This document shows positions 27,701 through 39,724 of a DNA stretch of 64,000 nucleotides, in pieces (position 1 is the stretch's first letter; the number at the start of each line of letters is the position of its first letter). Both the position numbers and the translations under genes were made by a program. The stretch is from Neelides folsomi (taxonomy: Eukaryota; Arthropoda; Collembola; Neelipleona; Neelidae), in contig JAQGBZ010000116.1 in the NCBI GenBank assembly GCA_034687125.1, forward strand, positions 62,001-126,000. Reading direction: 5' to 3'. The notes under the pieces were generated by a model that searched no databases, had not been told where the DNA came from, and worked only from the letters and a program-made list of their open reading frames with translations.

Positions 27701-29439
27701 ATATTAATAACAGTTTGCAATTGCATAGGAAAATGTTAAGAAAATGATTTAATTATTATAAATTAATATTGGCTGAATAAAGTTCACACTTTAAGAAACT
27801 ACTTACATATTTAAGAGAAACTCACTGGTTAGAATGAACTCGTTATTAGACGAAACGGGTCTCAGTCTCAAGTCTAAAGTACGGATTGGAATCATTGGAA
27901 TAATCTCTGGTTCGCTGGTCTGTCTCGTCTTCCTTTATTTCTCTATTCAGTTTACAATGAGAAATATTATATACCTCTACTAAAGTTCTTTAGATACTCT
28001 TTACTCTTTATATAAGTGCATACATGTAGCATACTTTTAATTACTGTCTAAGGATTTATAATTAAAGGGTCAGTCGGACAATTATAAAATTTCAATCAAC
28101 TCTCACATTTTATTTTAAAATTAAAAAGCATATAAATATTATGATGAAGATAGATCATCTTATTGACCTTATAGGACCTTTAACTTTCAACTCGCGAATC
28201 TCATTAAATTGATGTAAATAATTTAGCATGTAATAAAGCCAAAATCTTCCGTCAAGTTTAGACATCAACGTTAGCATTAGTATTGTATGATTGAAAGTTC
28301 AGTGGAAAAATTTATTTACAGTCAAATACGTTTTTTTAATAATTAAAGTTGGAGCCAATTATTACATTGAGATTTAGACATTTACTATCATTCTCTCATA
28401 CATTTATTAAAGTTTTTTTACAAATATGGTATAATATTTATATAGTGTATTTAACCAAAGATAATCCATAATATATTATGGACAATTAGATTGTATATAC
28501 ATACATAATATTTCCATAAATATGTAGAAAGTGATTTGGCATAAAATGGGTCCTTCTTATATCTATTTACCAGTGTAGTATTTCACTTTATTATAATATT
28601 TATGCGAAAATAGTTTTCTCCTCTTTTATTCCTATCTTAAATGCTAATGCTAACCGATTTTTATATAAATGGTCTTCCTAAGAGTAAATGAGAATTTATT
28701 TTTAAAACCTTTCTCAACAGATTACTTATCGATTCTCAAAACTAGGTATTAAAATGATTATTTCTTTGAACCATTTTATTAAAGTAAGTACTTACTAAAT
28801 AGTACGTACTCGCAACTATCAGTTAGTCAGTACTTATAAGATATTTTACGCCTTCGCTTTATAATCCTATTTTAAATAATAATGCGACCTTTTTGAGATA
28901 ATAAATAAATATGATATGCCTGTATGTGTATGAGTATTTACAATTGATTTGAAAGTACCTTTTTGTTAGTTGTTTTGCTAGCACTTAATACATACATATT
29001 GGTATTATTACTCTATGTAGGTTTACAATAAAATATTGAGTTGTGTGATTGTTTTTACGAAGAAGTTTCCTCTAATATATATAGTGTAAACTGCAGTATA
29101 CCAATTTACCAATAGTTCATGCAAACTTTATTTCAAAGTGTCATTTATATTTTAATTCCTAGACATGGATATTTAAGGCTTTTTGTTTTTATGTTTGTAC
29201 TTTGTAGGCGTATTTAAAAAAGGTACTGATATATAAATTCGAACCTATTGCTAAGCTATATATTATATATATATATATGGTGTACCCAACTTAGCCACTT
29301 ATGACTAGTGGCTAGATATCAAGCTTCATAACTAAGTAAGTGTGAGCTCCACAACGGTATGAGTTGAATGAGGATAAGGATGGTTAATATTAAATTAAAA
29401 ATATAATAATGAGTCTATCCTATGTTTGTTTATTGCACA
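24700..29439. other. Large intergenic region between divergent Brinker-like and MRRF genes
   Basis: About 4.7 kb. The first 1.2 kb (to about 25900) is GC-richer, with overlapping frames on both strands (for example 24695-24973 minus and 25532-25888 plus) but no recognisable protein. The rest is AT-rich. An imperfect inverted repeat with two arms related to ATAATCGGAATTC lies near 27402-27455, and a TA run lies near 29263-29278. No RNA gene or mobile element could be identified by eye. Confidence 0.45.
27402..27455. repeat. Imperfect inverted repeat / hairpin
   Basis: On the plus strand GCATAATCGGAATTC is followed after a short spacer by GAATCGGATTATCGCC, and an inner GGAATTCTAAAAAATTCC can also pair. 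The whole could fold into a short interrupted hairpin. It may be a remnant of a small mobile element or a transcript-end structure; no coding feature explains it. Confidence 0.35.
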
Positions 29440-29454
29440 GACGTATAAGAAAGG

Positions 29455-30807
29455 ATGTCATCCCGTCTCCTCCAGTGTCTACCACGTCGGAATCTCCTCG
29501 TCAGTTCTCCTCAAAACAACGACAGTCTTATCACACCCTTGAAAGGCAAAGGAGTGAATCCACCCTTAGCTCGTCTCATTCTCAAGAGAAGGTTCCATTG
29601 TCAAGCATTCTTCCTCAAGAGAGCAATGCCAGTGATTCCAGCAGTCGTGGCCAACCGGCACAATTTGTGCCTTCATACACCTTTAACTCTTGGGAATTAT
29701 TGTGGAAGTTATGGATTTTATAGCGGTGCTCACGGTTGTGGTGCTCCCATGTCCTCATACTCAGCCTTGTCCACTCCGTCCAAGTCTCCTTTTTTCGAAT
29801 CGAAGAACGGACTTTTGGTGGGGACGGCGAGAAGAAATGGAATTTTACCAGACAAGAGATATTACGCCAAGGGGAAAGATAAACCCAAAGGGAAAAAGGC
29901 CCAAGTGTCTGTAAACATGAATGAGATGAATGAAGTTGTGGACGCAGAGGCTTTGAAGGTTGCTCTTATTAAGCAAGTTGACCTCATGAAAGAAGATTTC
30001 ACCAAGAATTTGAGCGTTCGAGGATCTTCTGGTAAAATAGTTAATTTCATAATTATTATTATTTGTTTAACTATAAGCTTACCTATATTTTATTAAATAA
30101 AATTTTATGAGATTTAAAATAAATTTTGAACGTTTTTTAGGAATAGAACAATTGAAGGTCGAATTTGAAGGAGAGATTTATCCACTTCAAGAGCTTGCTC
30201 AGGTTGGAAGGAAAAATCCTCAATTGGCCGTTCTTTCTCTCGCTTCCCTTCCAGATGCAATTCCAGCAGTTCTGAAAGCAATTACGGATTCTGGTATGAA
30301 TTTAAATCCGCAACAAGAAGGGACAACAATTTACCTTCCTCTACCCAAGTAATGGCACTTTTACGTTTAATCGCTTATTCAATAGAATTTTGTTGTAAAC
30401 AAATGATTTCAAAATTTCAATACTTATTTATCATTTTATCAATAGAGTCACTCGAGAGCACAGAGAAACGATGGCTAAGAACGCGAAGGCCATTTACATT
30501 AAATACAAAACAAATCTCCAAGCTGTTCAGAACAAGTTTATAAAGCAGTGTAAAGGCCAAAAAGATGTGTCTGAAGATGTCAGCTATAGTGTTCAACAAC
30601 AGGTACTATTGTTTACATTTTACAATAATTACAAAATACACTGTACATATCATACATAATATCCTCTTTGAATATCTGACTACTATTCAATGGCTCGTGA
30701 TAACCAATGTTTTTAATCTATAGATAATGAAGCTGACCGAACGGTACATTGCCGAGTTAGAAGGAATTCTAGATTCAAAACAAAAAGAGCTTTTAGAAAC
30801 GCTCTAA
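29455..30807 (+). CDS. MRRF: Mitochondrial ribosome recycling factor, 4 coding exons
   Basis: Releases mRNA and tRNA from mitochondrial ribosomes after termination, splitting the 55S particle together with the GTPase mtEFG2. Exons: 29455-30031, 30141-30348, 30446-30602 and 30724-30807, total 341 aa. The first 140 or so residues are Arg/Ser-rich, consistent with an extended mitochondrial targeting region. The RRF domain follows: KRYYAKGKDKPKGKK just before the core, KEDFTKNLSVRGSSG, LPLPKVTREHRETMAKNAK (the hallmark PKVTREHRE) and the C-terminal helix IMKLTERYIAELEGILDSKQ. An acceptor (GCACAG) at 29435-29440 lies 14 nt before the ATG, so the 5' UTR is probably spliced. The N-terminal extension is longer than in human MRRF (262 aa total), so the real start could be a downstream ATG; the RRF core itself is secure. 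Confidence 0.93.
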
Positions 30808-31534
30808 ACTCAACTCACTTTACAAAAGTTACTACAAAATAGATAATTTAAGTATGTTGTGATTGTTAATTATAAATATAATTAATTACTTAAATAAGTT
30901 AGTTTAAAAATTGAGAAATTATTTGTAATTAGTTATAATTACATGCAAATTCAATTCCGAAGTGTTGTAAAATTATTGTAATATTGTAAAAAAAGATTGA
31001 TAGTTTATATTTAAAAAGATTTTGTATCTCCTATATTAAAATTGAATCCTGCCTTTAGTCGTGTCATCATTTATAAAGAAGCGTTTATCAAAAAAGTATT
31101 GTGCTTAACCAATGTTAATCAATTGATGAGTTACATGAAGACAACATGTATTAAATAAACAAATACATATACTTATTAAATTTACAATAATTTATCACTT
31201 TTCATATATAACATTAACCATCTTCAATAATTAAAATAATTATTAGGCCAGGCCTATATGCTTGTATCATAAAGGGGTGAAATGAGAATTTTGTCAATTA
31301 GGATGCTAAATTTTGAAATTCGTGGATCATAGGATGAGGAATTGGAAGCATGTAAAAGCATTGGAAGCATGCTTTATTCTGATTCAGAACAGAACTCGAC
31401 TCTTGCAGATCTTATTAAAAAAATTAACTAAAATCAAAGAATCCAATTAAAAAATAACATTAAAAAATTATATATTAATACACAAATATTATTTACACTT
31501 ATTAACATCCGGACAATTGGTCAATTTTATAACA
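30808..31534. other. Intergenic region between MRRF and PPAN
   Basis: AT-rich 0.7 kb between two genes on the plus strand, holding the MRRF 3' UTR and the PPAN promoter. Nothing else seen. Confidence 0.5.
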
Positions 31535-33767
31535 ATGGGGAAAGCCGTGAGGAAGAAAAAACCCGTGAGTATTAATTATTTTGGCATTATCACATCTCAT
31601 TTTTAATAAACTTTCGATAAGCTTATTATATTTTATTATAAATATCCAACATTAATTTTCAAAATAAAATATTATAAATTATAACAATTTTATTCATCTG
31701 TATTGATCCCATTTTTTGATTGTAGACGAAAGCTCAGAAACGGATCCGAACTTTGAAGCAACAAGATCCTTTCCATGTTGTGGTTGACAATGATGAATGG
31801 GCAAAGCACGAGCCTGAGGAATATAAAGGAGCTCCCCATACTTTTGTCATTTACCGTGGTAAGGTGGGAAGATACTTGAAGGAACTTATGAAAGATATTA
31901 GAAATATCATGGAACCATACACAGCATCAAAATTACAGGCACGTCATTAAATCTTAATTGATGTTAATTTTATTTTGGGTTAAAAATTATTAAAATATTG
32001 ATTAATAGTCATTGAATAGCTGAATTTAATTTCATTGTTTCGTTTCAGATGAGAAAAGGGAATGTGCTCAAAGATTATATTTCCATTGCAAGTTACTTTC
32101 ATGTAACACATCTTTGTATGCTAAGCAGATCTAAAGTGAGCCCTTACCTCAAATTATGCCGAATGCCTCGTGGCCCTTCATTGTCTTTTCGAATTGTCAA
32201 TTACACAATTGCTCGAGATGTTCTTTCATCGATAAGAAAGAAGGTAATTTATTTTAAAAAATAGTGTAATTTAATTCATAATCAGTATAATGCAAACCAT
32301 AATAATATATATTTTTATTTTCAGGTTACATTTAAACAACAGTTTCAACATCACCCATTGCTCATAATGAACAATTTTGAAAGAGAAGAAATTCATTTGA
32401 AACTTGTTGCAAAAACTTTTCAAAACATGTTTCCTCCAATCAACCTTAACACTGTTAAACTGAAGGAAATTAGAAGAGTTCTTTTGATTAACTACGACGA
32501 AGATGACGATACCATCGATATTCGTCATTATGCTTTGACTGTAAAAACATAATTTTTTATATAAATAACGGAAATTATCAAAAATGTTATATTTCTATAT
32601 TTTTCAATCTGTAGCATCGGCCTGTTGGAGTAAATAAGAGTGTCAAAAAAATTCTTATCGGAAATAAAAGTAAAATTCCAAATCTTGGAAATTGCCATGA
32701 TATAGCCGATTTTCTTAAAAAGTAAATTTACAACTACTCATTAAATTACATTTTTTGAATTTGGGTCAATGCTTTAACCGTTACAAAAATTAACAGAGAA
32801 GAAGTATCGGAGAGTGAAGGAGAAGACTTGACCGAAACCGCGTCTCTTCCTCAAAAACTTTCTCATAAAGTAAATAAAGGAGGCGACGAGATTGGAATCA
32901 AACTCGTTGAACTCGGACCTCGAATGAAATTACAGGTGACCAATCGCTTAATTTTGAGTTTAAGAATTATAAATATTGTGCGTTTTGACTACAAATGGAG
33001 CTTAATTTATACAATTATGTAAAGCTATTTACTGTAAATGGGCTATTATTATAATTCTAAGTTTCGAACGGTATTTTGAATACATCAATGATCCAGTATC
33101 TTGCGTTTTATTGCTGACATTGAGTAGCAGTTTTCCTTTTAAAGTACAATTGGGAAGTGAGTATTTTTTTAGAATGAAAATAAGAAATTTTCTTTTTTAT
33201 TCCTTATTTCTTTTTTATATAACAAAGATAAAATCTTTTGAAATTAAAAATGGGGAGATTGGTAGTTCAGAAAAGTCATTAAGTTTAGGCAGTACTGTTA
33301 TGCAAAATTCGACAGGAAAAGCTGCGATATTTCCGGATGGTTTCAAAGTGTCAAAATATTTTCCCCTCTATATAATATTAGCGATAGTTTATCCACTTGT
33401 AATTCCAATCGGAGTCCTCATTTATCTAATTATATCTTCTCCTGTAATCTAAAATGTACATGAAATTCAATAATATCCCAAACATAGCGGTATGTGATAA
33501 ACTCATAAATATAGTTTATTTCATTTAAAAATCGATTTAATAAAAATGCGAAACCATTACATTAACAATATACCATTTAAGCTTTGAGTTAATTACCTAT
33601 TGAATTAGATCTAATTATCGTCAATATTTATATTAGTTAAAGTTTAAGCAATTATTTTTGTTAAATTTTAGTTAATGAAAGTTGAAGCTGGCATCCTGAG
33701 TGGCGAACCTTTGTATCATAAATTTAAAAAAACTGATTCCGATGCGGTTAAAATGGAGGAAGATTAA
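31535..33767 (+). CDS. PPAN: Peter Pan / SSF1 Brix-domain ribosome biogenesis protein, 7 exons
   Basis: Nucleolar factor needed for 27S/32S pre-rRNA processing and 60S subunit assembly. Exons: 31535-31564, 31726-31938, 32049-32243, 32325-32540, 32615-32721, 32797-32935 and 33672-33767, total 331 aa. The N-terminus is Lys-rich (MGKAVRKKKPTKAQKR). The Brix domain follows with PHTFVIYRGKVG, LKELMKDIRNIMEPYTASKL, GNVLKDYISIASYFHVTHL, RMPRGPSLSFRI, NFEREEIHLKLVAKTFQNMF and IRRVLLINYDEDDDTIDIRH. The segment KLVELGPRMKLQ-LMKVEAGI (around the last intron) marks the end of the conserved core. The C-terminal tail is shorter than in human PPAN. Intron 2 uses a GC donor (CAG then GCACGT) if the frame is to match the family. 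The 736-bp last intron hosts a separate small ORF. Confidence 0.95.
33174..33452 (+). CDS. Possible nested small secreted/membrane protein gene in PPAN intron 6
   Basis: Single-frame ORF of 92 aa entirely inside the last PPAN intron and on the same strand. It starts MKIRNFLFYSLFLFYITKIK, which looks like a signal peptide, followed by a hydrophilic lumenal/extracellular part with an N-glycosylation site (NST), and ends with a strongly hydrophobic segment (PLYIILAIVYPLVIPIGVLI) close to the C-terminus. This is a plausible type I or tail-anchored small membrane protein. A polypyrimidine-AG (TTTTTTTAG) sits one base before the ATG, so the ORF could be reached by splicing. No family recognised. 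It may be chance in an AT-rich intron, since Phe/Ile/Leu codons are AT-rich. Confidence 0.35.
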   Translation: MKIRNFLFYSLFLFYITKIKSFEIKNGEIGSSEKSLSLGSTVMQNSTGKAAIFPDGFKVSKYFPLYIILAIVYPLVIPIGVLIYLIISSPVI

Positions 33768-34369
33768 AACAATTTATTTTAAAATTAATATTAAAAATAT
33801 AATAAATATTATATTGTTCCACATTTATAATTTAAAGTTGTTTAAAAAAAGGTTAGGTAAATACTATTTTTAAGGATAAAGAATTAATAATCATAATAAA
33901 TAATTAAAACACCTTAAAAAACTTCGGGGCAATTAATGTCATTCTAAATGGTCAATTTATATTTTCGTTATTTTGCATTGAATTAATGATCAATTAAAAC
34001 TTAAATGTTCAATTATCATCCACTTATCTTTTGATTATATCTTTTGAATAAATGTTAGATACTTTTTGAATTGTACAAATAATTTTTTAATACTTATTCT
34101 TATTTAAACTGACGAATTACCGGCATGTTGATTTTTAGTATTTGAAATTTTACTTCATCATACATAAGACGAGATATAATAAGAATGTGTGACTTCAGTT
34201 CTGAAACCGATATTTTAATAAGAGGGGAAAGTGAAGGGAGTGTGAATAAGATTTGAGTGCGATGGAGGACAACGACCAAGTTTAGGCTCCATGGCCTCCT
34301 GCCAAATCCCTCCTAAATTCCTCAGGAGTCAATAATGATGATGATGGGGAGAGTTCCCGTAATTGGGGT
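33768..34369. other. Convergent intergenic region
   Basis: 0.6 kb between the 3' ends of PPAN (+) and the TSP1-trypsin gene (-). AT-rich until about 34200, then GC-richer where it meets the protease 3' UTR. No extra gene seen. Confidence 0.5.
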
Positions 34370-37300
34370 TCAGAGAAACTCATTCGCCTCCATCACTTTT
34401 CGAATCCAACCCACGTAGTTGGGGACTTTGGCATAAATCCCATACTTCCCTTTACGGCCGCAACCATCGCCAAAGCTGGTGACTCCAAATACAGTCCATC
34501 TAAACATTATTCATTTAAACACCTTTCCCACCAATAATAATTAAATAATTATTAATCATTCAATTTTATTAAATATTCAAAATTGAAAATACCTATTATC
34601 AATAGAGCACAGTAATGGACCACCCGAGTCACCCGCACAAGAATCGACATTTCCGCTCCGAAACCCGGCACAGAACATATTCCGGGTTATCCCATGTCTC
34701 CCATAAACATGTTTACATTCTGATGTGCTCACAAGAGGAACCTTCCATAAAACATTATAGTTAAAGAATATTGTTTATAATCCATGCCATAGCTTTTTGA
34801 AATTGATGGATTAATAAAAATAATTAAATTAAAAATTAACCATTCCTTCGTGGAGAACTGTTGTTCCAAACACATCATGTGGATGTTCTTTTCCCCATCC
34901 AAGAATAGCACAAAGTGTCTGAGGAGCCGGGAGTGGTTGATTTTCCCATGGGAGACAAGCGAGTCCAGCTTCCACATCAACAGGTTTGGGAAGGAGGAGG
35001 AGGGCGATGTCATTGTCGACTGTCACAGGGTCAAAGTCTGGGTGAATGAATGCTGCTTCGATCTACGAATTTCATTTTCAGTCATACATAACTGCAGCAC
35101 ATAATACTAAACACTAATGTTGGCCCCTGATCAAAAAGTTCTTTTCAATTCACCGAAAGAGACAAATTAACAGTTTTTCGCTATTTGGCAATATAGCAGA
35201 AGATCTTAAATAAAGTAGTAATACGAGAACGATATATAGGGAAAAGAATGAGGATAGATGATGGTGCATTTTTACTTTCTCGTGCATTTGAGTGTTTCTC
35301 TTCCGACATCTCAACATCCTTTGTTGTTGTTTACGAACTCATTTATCCTAACTTAACCATTTATTATCCACAAGCAAACTAACACACATCAAGAACTATC
35401 CGATAAACATAAACGTCTGAAAATATTTTGTAAAAGCAAATCTGTCTGTTTACGTCTGTTTTTCAATTTGGAAAATAGACAAAAGTAATTTACAAAAAAT
35501 GTACCTTGTATTGTCTTTCTGTTCCTTCTTCTTCGTGCAAATGATGTTCACCGATGATGACTGTGATTCTTCTCCGAACACAATGAGCGGCTATCATGTA
35601 TCATATTTTTAAAATACATATGGAGGTTTTAATCGAAAAAGCCAGTATCTCGGAAAATTATTATTATTTTTGTGTAACTAATGAAATAAAAACAACTTTT
35701 CATGGAGAATATTCCTACGTTAAATATAGTCATAATAGCATGACAAATTGAAGACATTTGAGAAAAGGTTTCAATGTAAAACTTTCTGGTTTAATCCCTC
35801 ACAACAATTATTTTGGAAACATTTGGACCCTCAATTAAATAACGCGTTTAATGATTAATTAACTTAAATTCGAATTAATATAATGTTGAGTACATATAAA
35901 TTTGACTGACTATTCTTATAACATTGCATTTTATTAATATTGTGAAAATTATTTAATAAACCGTTACAAACGCTTAAATTTAAAATGAATTTTCCGAGAT
36001 AATGACTTTTTAGATTAAAACCTCCATATATTACTGACATTGAGTGAGATTTTTAATACACGAACCTGTTAGAATCCATCTGAAATAAATATGAAATATT
36101 ATCATTTAACCATTCTAACAATATTATTAGTTTGCAAAGAATCCCGGATTAGGATATAATCTTAGAATAAATATAACAATTAAATATATTTAACATGCCT
36201 AATATTAATTACAAACAAGGAATAAAACTAACCGAGGAGAAAGCAGCGTTCCTCCGCAGAAAGATTCCTAAATATTTTATAAAATAGATTATTTAATTGG
36301 AAAACCTATCGTATAAATGTGTTTAAATTGGGTGTGATTAGCATATTTATAATACATTGTAAAAATGTAATTTTATGTAAATATTTTACGTGTGGACTAT
36401 GGGGCCTATAGCCGTAATCGTTATACCTGTCCTACCTGAAGTCTGTTTATGATCGCAACTTGCCACGGCCAACGGCCTTTTCTCGACTCTCGACCTCCAA
36501 GGATTCTTAGGGCGATTCCTCTGGAGTCTCTTTCTCTCATTTTTGCCACTCCGCATTGAGGAAAATAAGTTGGGTCTCTTCTTCGATCTTCTGGATTAAC
36601 CCAAGAATCAACTCCGTTTTCAAACCCTTGTCCTGCATTATGATTTTGATGGTTTGGTCTCCGACGATTTCTTGCTGAATTGAAATCCCAGTTTTCTTCA
36701 TTGTGATTTTGTTGTTGAAAATTTCCATTATTCTGATTATTGTCGTTCCATTTTTCTCCTTCAAATAGCTGTTGGTTATTTGGGTTCAATTGATCCCAAA
36801 ATTCTTCATTGTTAAATCTTCCCTCGTTGTGATTATCATTGTGATTTTGATTATTGAGATTTTGATTATTGTGATTTTGATTGTTGTGATTTTGATTATT
36901 GTGATTGACTTGGGTCCCTTCATCCCAAACAGGTTCAATTCGTTCTGGAGTTCTTCTCCGATTATGATTTTCCCATTCTGTCCTTCTTGGGGGATTTCTG
37001 AAATTGCTATTCCAACTTTCAGTTCTATTAGGAGAAATGTTTGAAACTTCATGTTGAACCCTATTTGGCTTAGGAGTTGACTTTTGTCTTCGCCTGCCTG
37101 GTTTTTTCCCAAGAATTAAATTATTTTCTGTCGATTCTTCCGTAGATTCTGCCAAAAATATAAGCAATTACATTACATAAATTAGGTAATAATTAATGAG
37201 TTTGTATTTAAATTCAATAATTAAGAAAGATAAGTTGAAGAGAAAAGAAAGGTTTTAAATACGCGAAATACTGTGAGGATTGAGAAAGTTATTGTTATTA

Positions 37301-37896
37301 TTGAAGCTCGTCTGGGCCGGGAGTTGATTATGGGCAAAGTCATCTTCTTCAGTTTCATCGTAAAGGAAAAAGTTTCGCCGGTTGTTGAGAAATATCTTTT
37401 CGCAATGGGTATTCCTCAAGTAGCAAAAAGCCTCTTCATGAACGATCTTATTCCCGCATATAATTGGGAACTTGCACGCCCTGCTCCGCATACACGTTAT
37501 TAGAAAATTCTTCAAATAATTTTGGGGTGTGGGTTTGAATAATTGACCTTGTTCGGGTTGTGAGGCAGTTTCTGGAGCACGAAGACCACCTTGACCACCG
37601 AGAAAAGAGGAAGGGATCCATTTGAAAAAGAGTGTCAGGAGACTCGGAGGATCGCACAATTTGACACCGAACCCCGTGGCAAACCTGAGATTCATCCATT
37701 AACGCATCACTCAACATTAACGTTACGTGGAGAGTACTATATAGTGCGTATGCATAAATTGAAATGCGTGGAGGTATAATTTTTAATTAATTGCTCTTAC
37801 CTTGAATCTCCTAACGCCTTTCGGGAGTCCATTACAAGGGAGGAACATATTTGGCACGGACACAAATATGAGAAGAAGCCACACGGGTAAATGCAT
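34370..37896 (-). CDS. Secreted trypsin-like serine protease with N-terminal TSP1-like domain, 10 exons
   Basis: Exons: 37801-37896, 37548-37684, 37272-37480, 36436-37148, 36233-36267, 36066-36079 (14 nt), 35505-35590, 34841-35062, 34593-34741 and 34370-34499; total 596 aa in frame. Signal peptide [21 protein letters not shown] thrombospondin type-1-like module lies at about residues 58-108, with [19 protein letters not shown] and two further Cys before EKI. A 200-residue linker rich in Asn/His/Arg carries the repeat NHNNQ. The protease domain begins at RILGG (Ile near 363 after activation cleavage). It has [24 protein letters not shown] (His 404), DNDIALL (Asp 448) and [10 protein letters not shown] (Ser 543), so the triad is complete. 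Asp at about 537 occupies the position of chymotrypsin Asp189, predicting Lys/Arg specificity. The linker-plus-TSP1 layout suggests a matrix-bound or regulatory cascade protease; that role is inferred. Confidence 0.92.
36838..36906 (-). repeat. Coding tandem repeat of 15-nt units (NHNNQ pentapeptide)
   Basis: Within the protease linker exon about four to five 15-nt units encode HNNQN repeats ([19 protein letters not shown]), then degenerate to NHNDNHNEG. In-frame copy-number change by slippage is likely, so this is a candidate length polymorphism. Confidence 0.8.
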
Positions 37897-39724
37897 CCTA
37901 CACATCCTCCTACACGTCCACACTCAAATCTTATTTACTACGCTATTAACGCCTATTTATTTAAAACACTCACTTTCAGAACCCTTACACATTCCCTATA
38001 TATATATTCCATATGCTTTTACATATTTTGAGAAAATCCTATTATTCTATGAATTTAATGTGTTCATTAAATAATAAATCGTTGTCACTTTTGAATTTAA
38101 ACACACTTGGTGAAATACAAAATGTATTACCAAATGGTATTTAGTATTTTGTATTAACTATTATTAACACTCTGTCACCTTAAATGGTTAAACATTAATT
38201 AATTAATTCTCGCTTAACTTTTATTTATAAACAATGATAAACGCAATTAATAATATTAATGAAATGATTTTTTCTATATGTGCCTAGTGAAATAAATAGG
38301 CAAATTGAAAATTAACATAAATTCCTGAAACATGGTCTTTCTTGGATATTTTCTTTTTATTGTTGAAATTGAAATGATCTTTTTTAAAATTGTATAGAAT
38401 GAGACAAGTTCTTACTTTTAAGATTTAAGAGATCTTTTGAATTTTACCGATCATCTCCTGTATGTCTACAAATTATTTTTTGTACTTGCTCTAACTTGTA
38501 CTTCCAGATAGGCAGTGTATAATTGATATCTTCATTTTACTGAATGGACTCGTCGGTTAAATGTATTCGTAAACGATAAGAGAACTACACTTTGGATATT
38601 AATTTCCTCTCCCTTCACGTTTAATCAATGTATGTATGAAGATGAATGTTAAGGACGAGAAGTTGGTGGAGATTCCGGTGAAGAAATCGGGAGAGAATGT
38701 TTGCCTGTCTCCCGAAGCTCCAGACGCCGGGCAGACGAAGGAGGTTCGGAGGAGGAGAGAGAAGATGCAGAAAATCACAATTTTTCATTCATTCCCCTCA
38801 CGCTAGTCATCAACCTCTAAAGATACACACAGAGAGAGAGAGATGAACTTACATCTCTATATTATCTGCATATCATCATATATCAATATTTTAAATTCCT
38901 CGTTACATTCGTAAGTTTCATATATCAAATTCTCCCAATCCTCACTCATCATCTCTCAATAAGTCAATCTTTCAATGCTCCCTAAAAAACTATAAAGTAT
39001 AACGCTATTATGCTATCTCTTTTATGTAGCCCATTTCCTTCAACATTTGTTATATAAAATAAAAATTTGTATAAATACAGATTTGAGGCTTTCGCTCCTT
39101 TTTCTATTTAATTCCAACTTGATAAATTATATGAAAGTATAGTAAACGAAAGTGGTAATTAAGAGTGAATTTTTTTTGCAAGATATCATGTTTCGTCGAG
39201 TCAATAAATCCTTTCAATGTTTTCCTCATCTAAATTCATCACCCAACTTCCTCTCTGTTGAGACTTGAGAAATTCAATTTTAACATCTATATAATTATTT
39301 AGTTGGTATTTTGCTATAAAATAGGAATTCTCCCAAAAATCTAACTGTCAATTTATCATGTTGGATCAATGTACCTACTGTAAGTAATTATTTATTATCG
39401 GCTATTCGACATTATTGGATATTTAATCTTAGATAGACAAAATCAAAATGCTTGGACCATCGTGAATTCGTGAATAATCTGAAAAACTTAAGCGATTTTT
39501 TAACCCTTAATCTTAACCTTTGTGAACCTTATCATTTAGTTAATTTCATTTCTGCTCCAGACGAACTTTATTAAGGAATAAGTTGGAAAAATGAGTCAGC
39601 AAAATGCACGAATCTTGATAATTCCATTGCAGACTTTTCTTTATTAAATAATTTGATTATATGAGTAATACATAAATATATTTATTATATAATGTATAAG
39701 TATGATGAAATAAGTAAAGTGTCA
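37897..39724. other. Intergenic region upstream of the TSP1-trypsin gene
   Basis: 1.8 kb containing the protease promoter and the 3' UTR of the synaptotagmin-like gene. A locally GC-rich island at about 38640-38790 contains a 56-codon plus-strand ORF reported separately. A short GA run (ACAGAGAGAGAGAGATG) lies near 38829-38845. Confidence 0.5.
38636..38806 (+). CDS. Possible 56-aa basic micro-ORF in a GC-rich island
   Basis: Frame from ATG at 38636 to TAG at about 38806, too short for usual gene calls. It begins MKMNVKDEKLVEIPVKKSGE and continues with SPEAPDAGQTKEVRRRREKM. Codon composition (GAG, AAG, GTG, CCG, GCC) is much more GC-rich than the flanks and resembles that of the genes here. 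It could be a real short protein, a first coding exon of an unrecognised gene, or a CpG-rich regulatory island read by chance. No homologue recognised. Confidence 0.25.
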   Translation: MKMNVKDEKLVEIPVKKSGENVCLSPEAPDAGQTKEVRRRREKMQKITIFHSFPSR

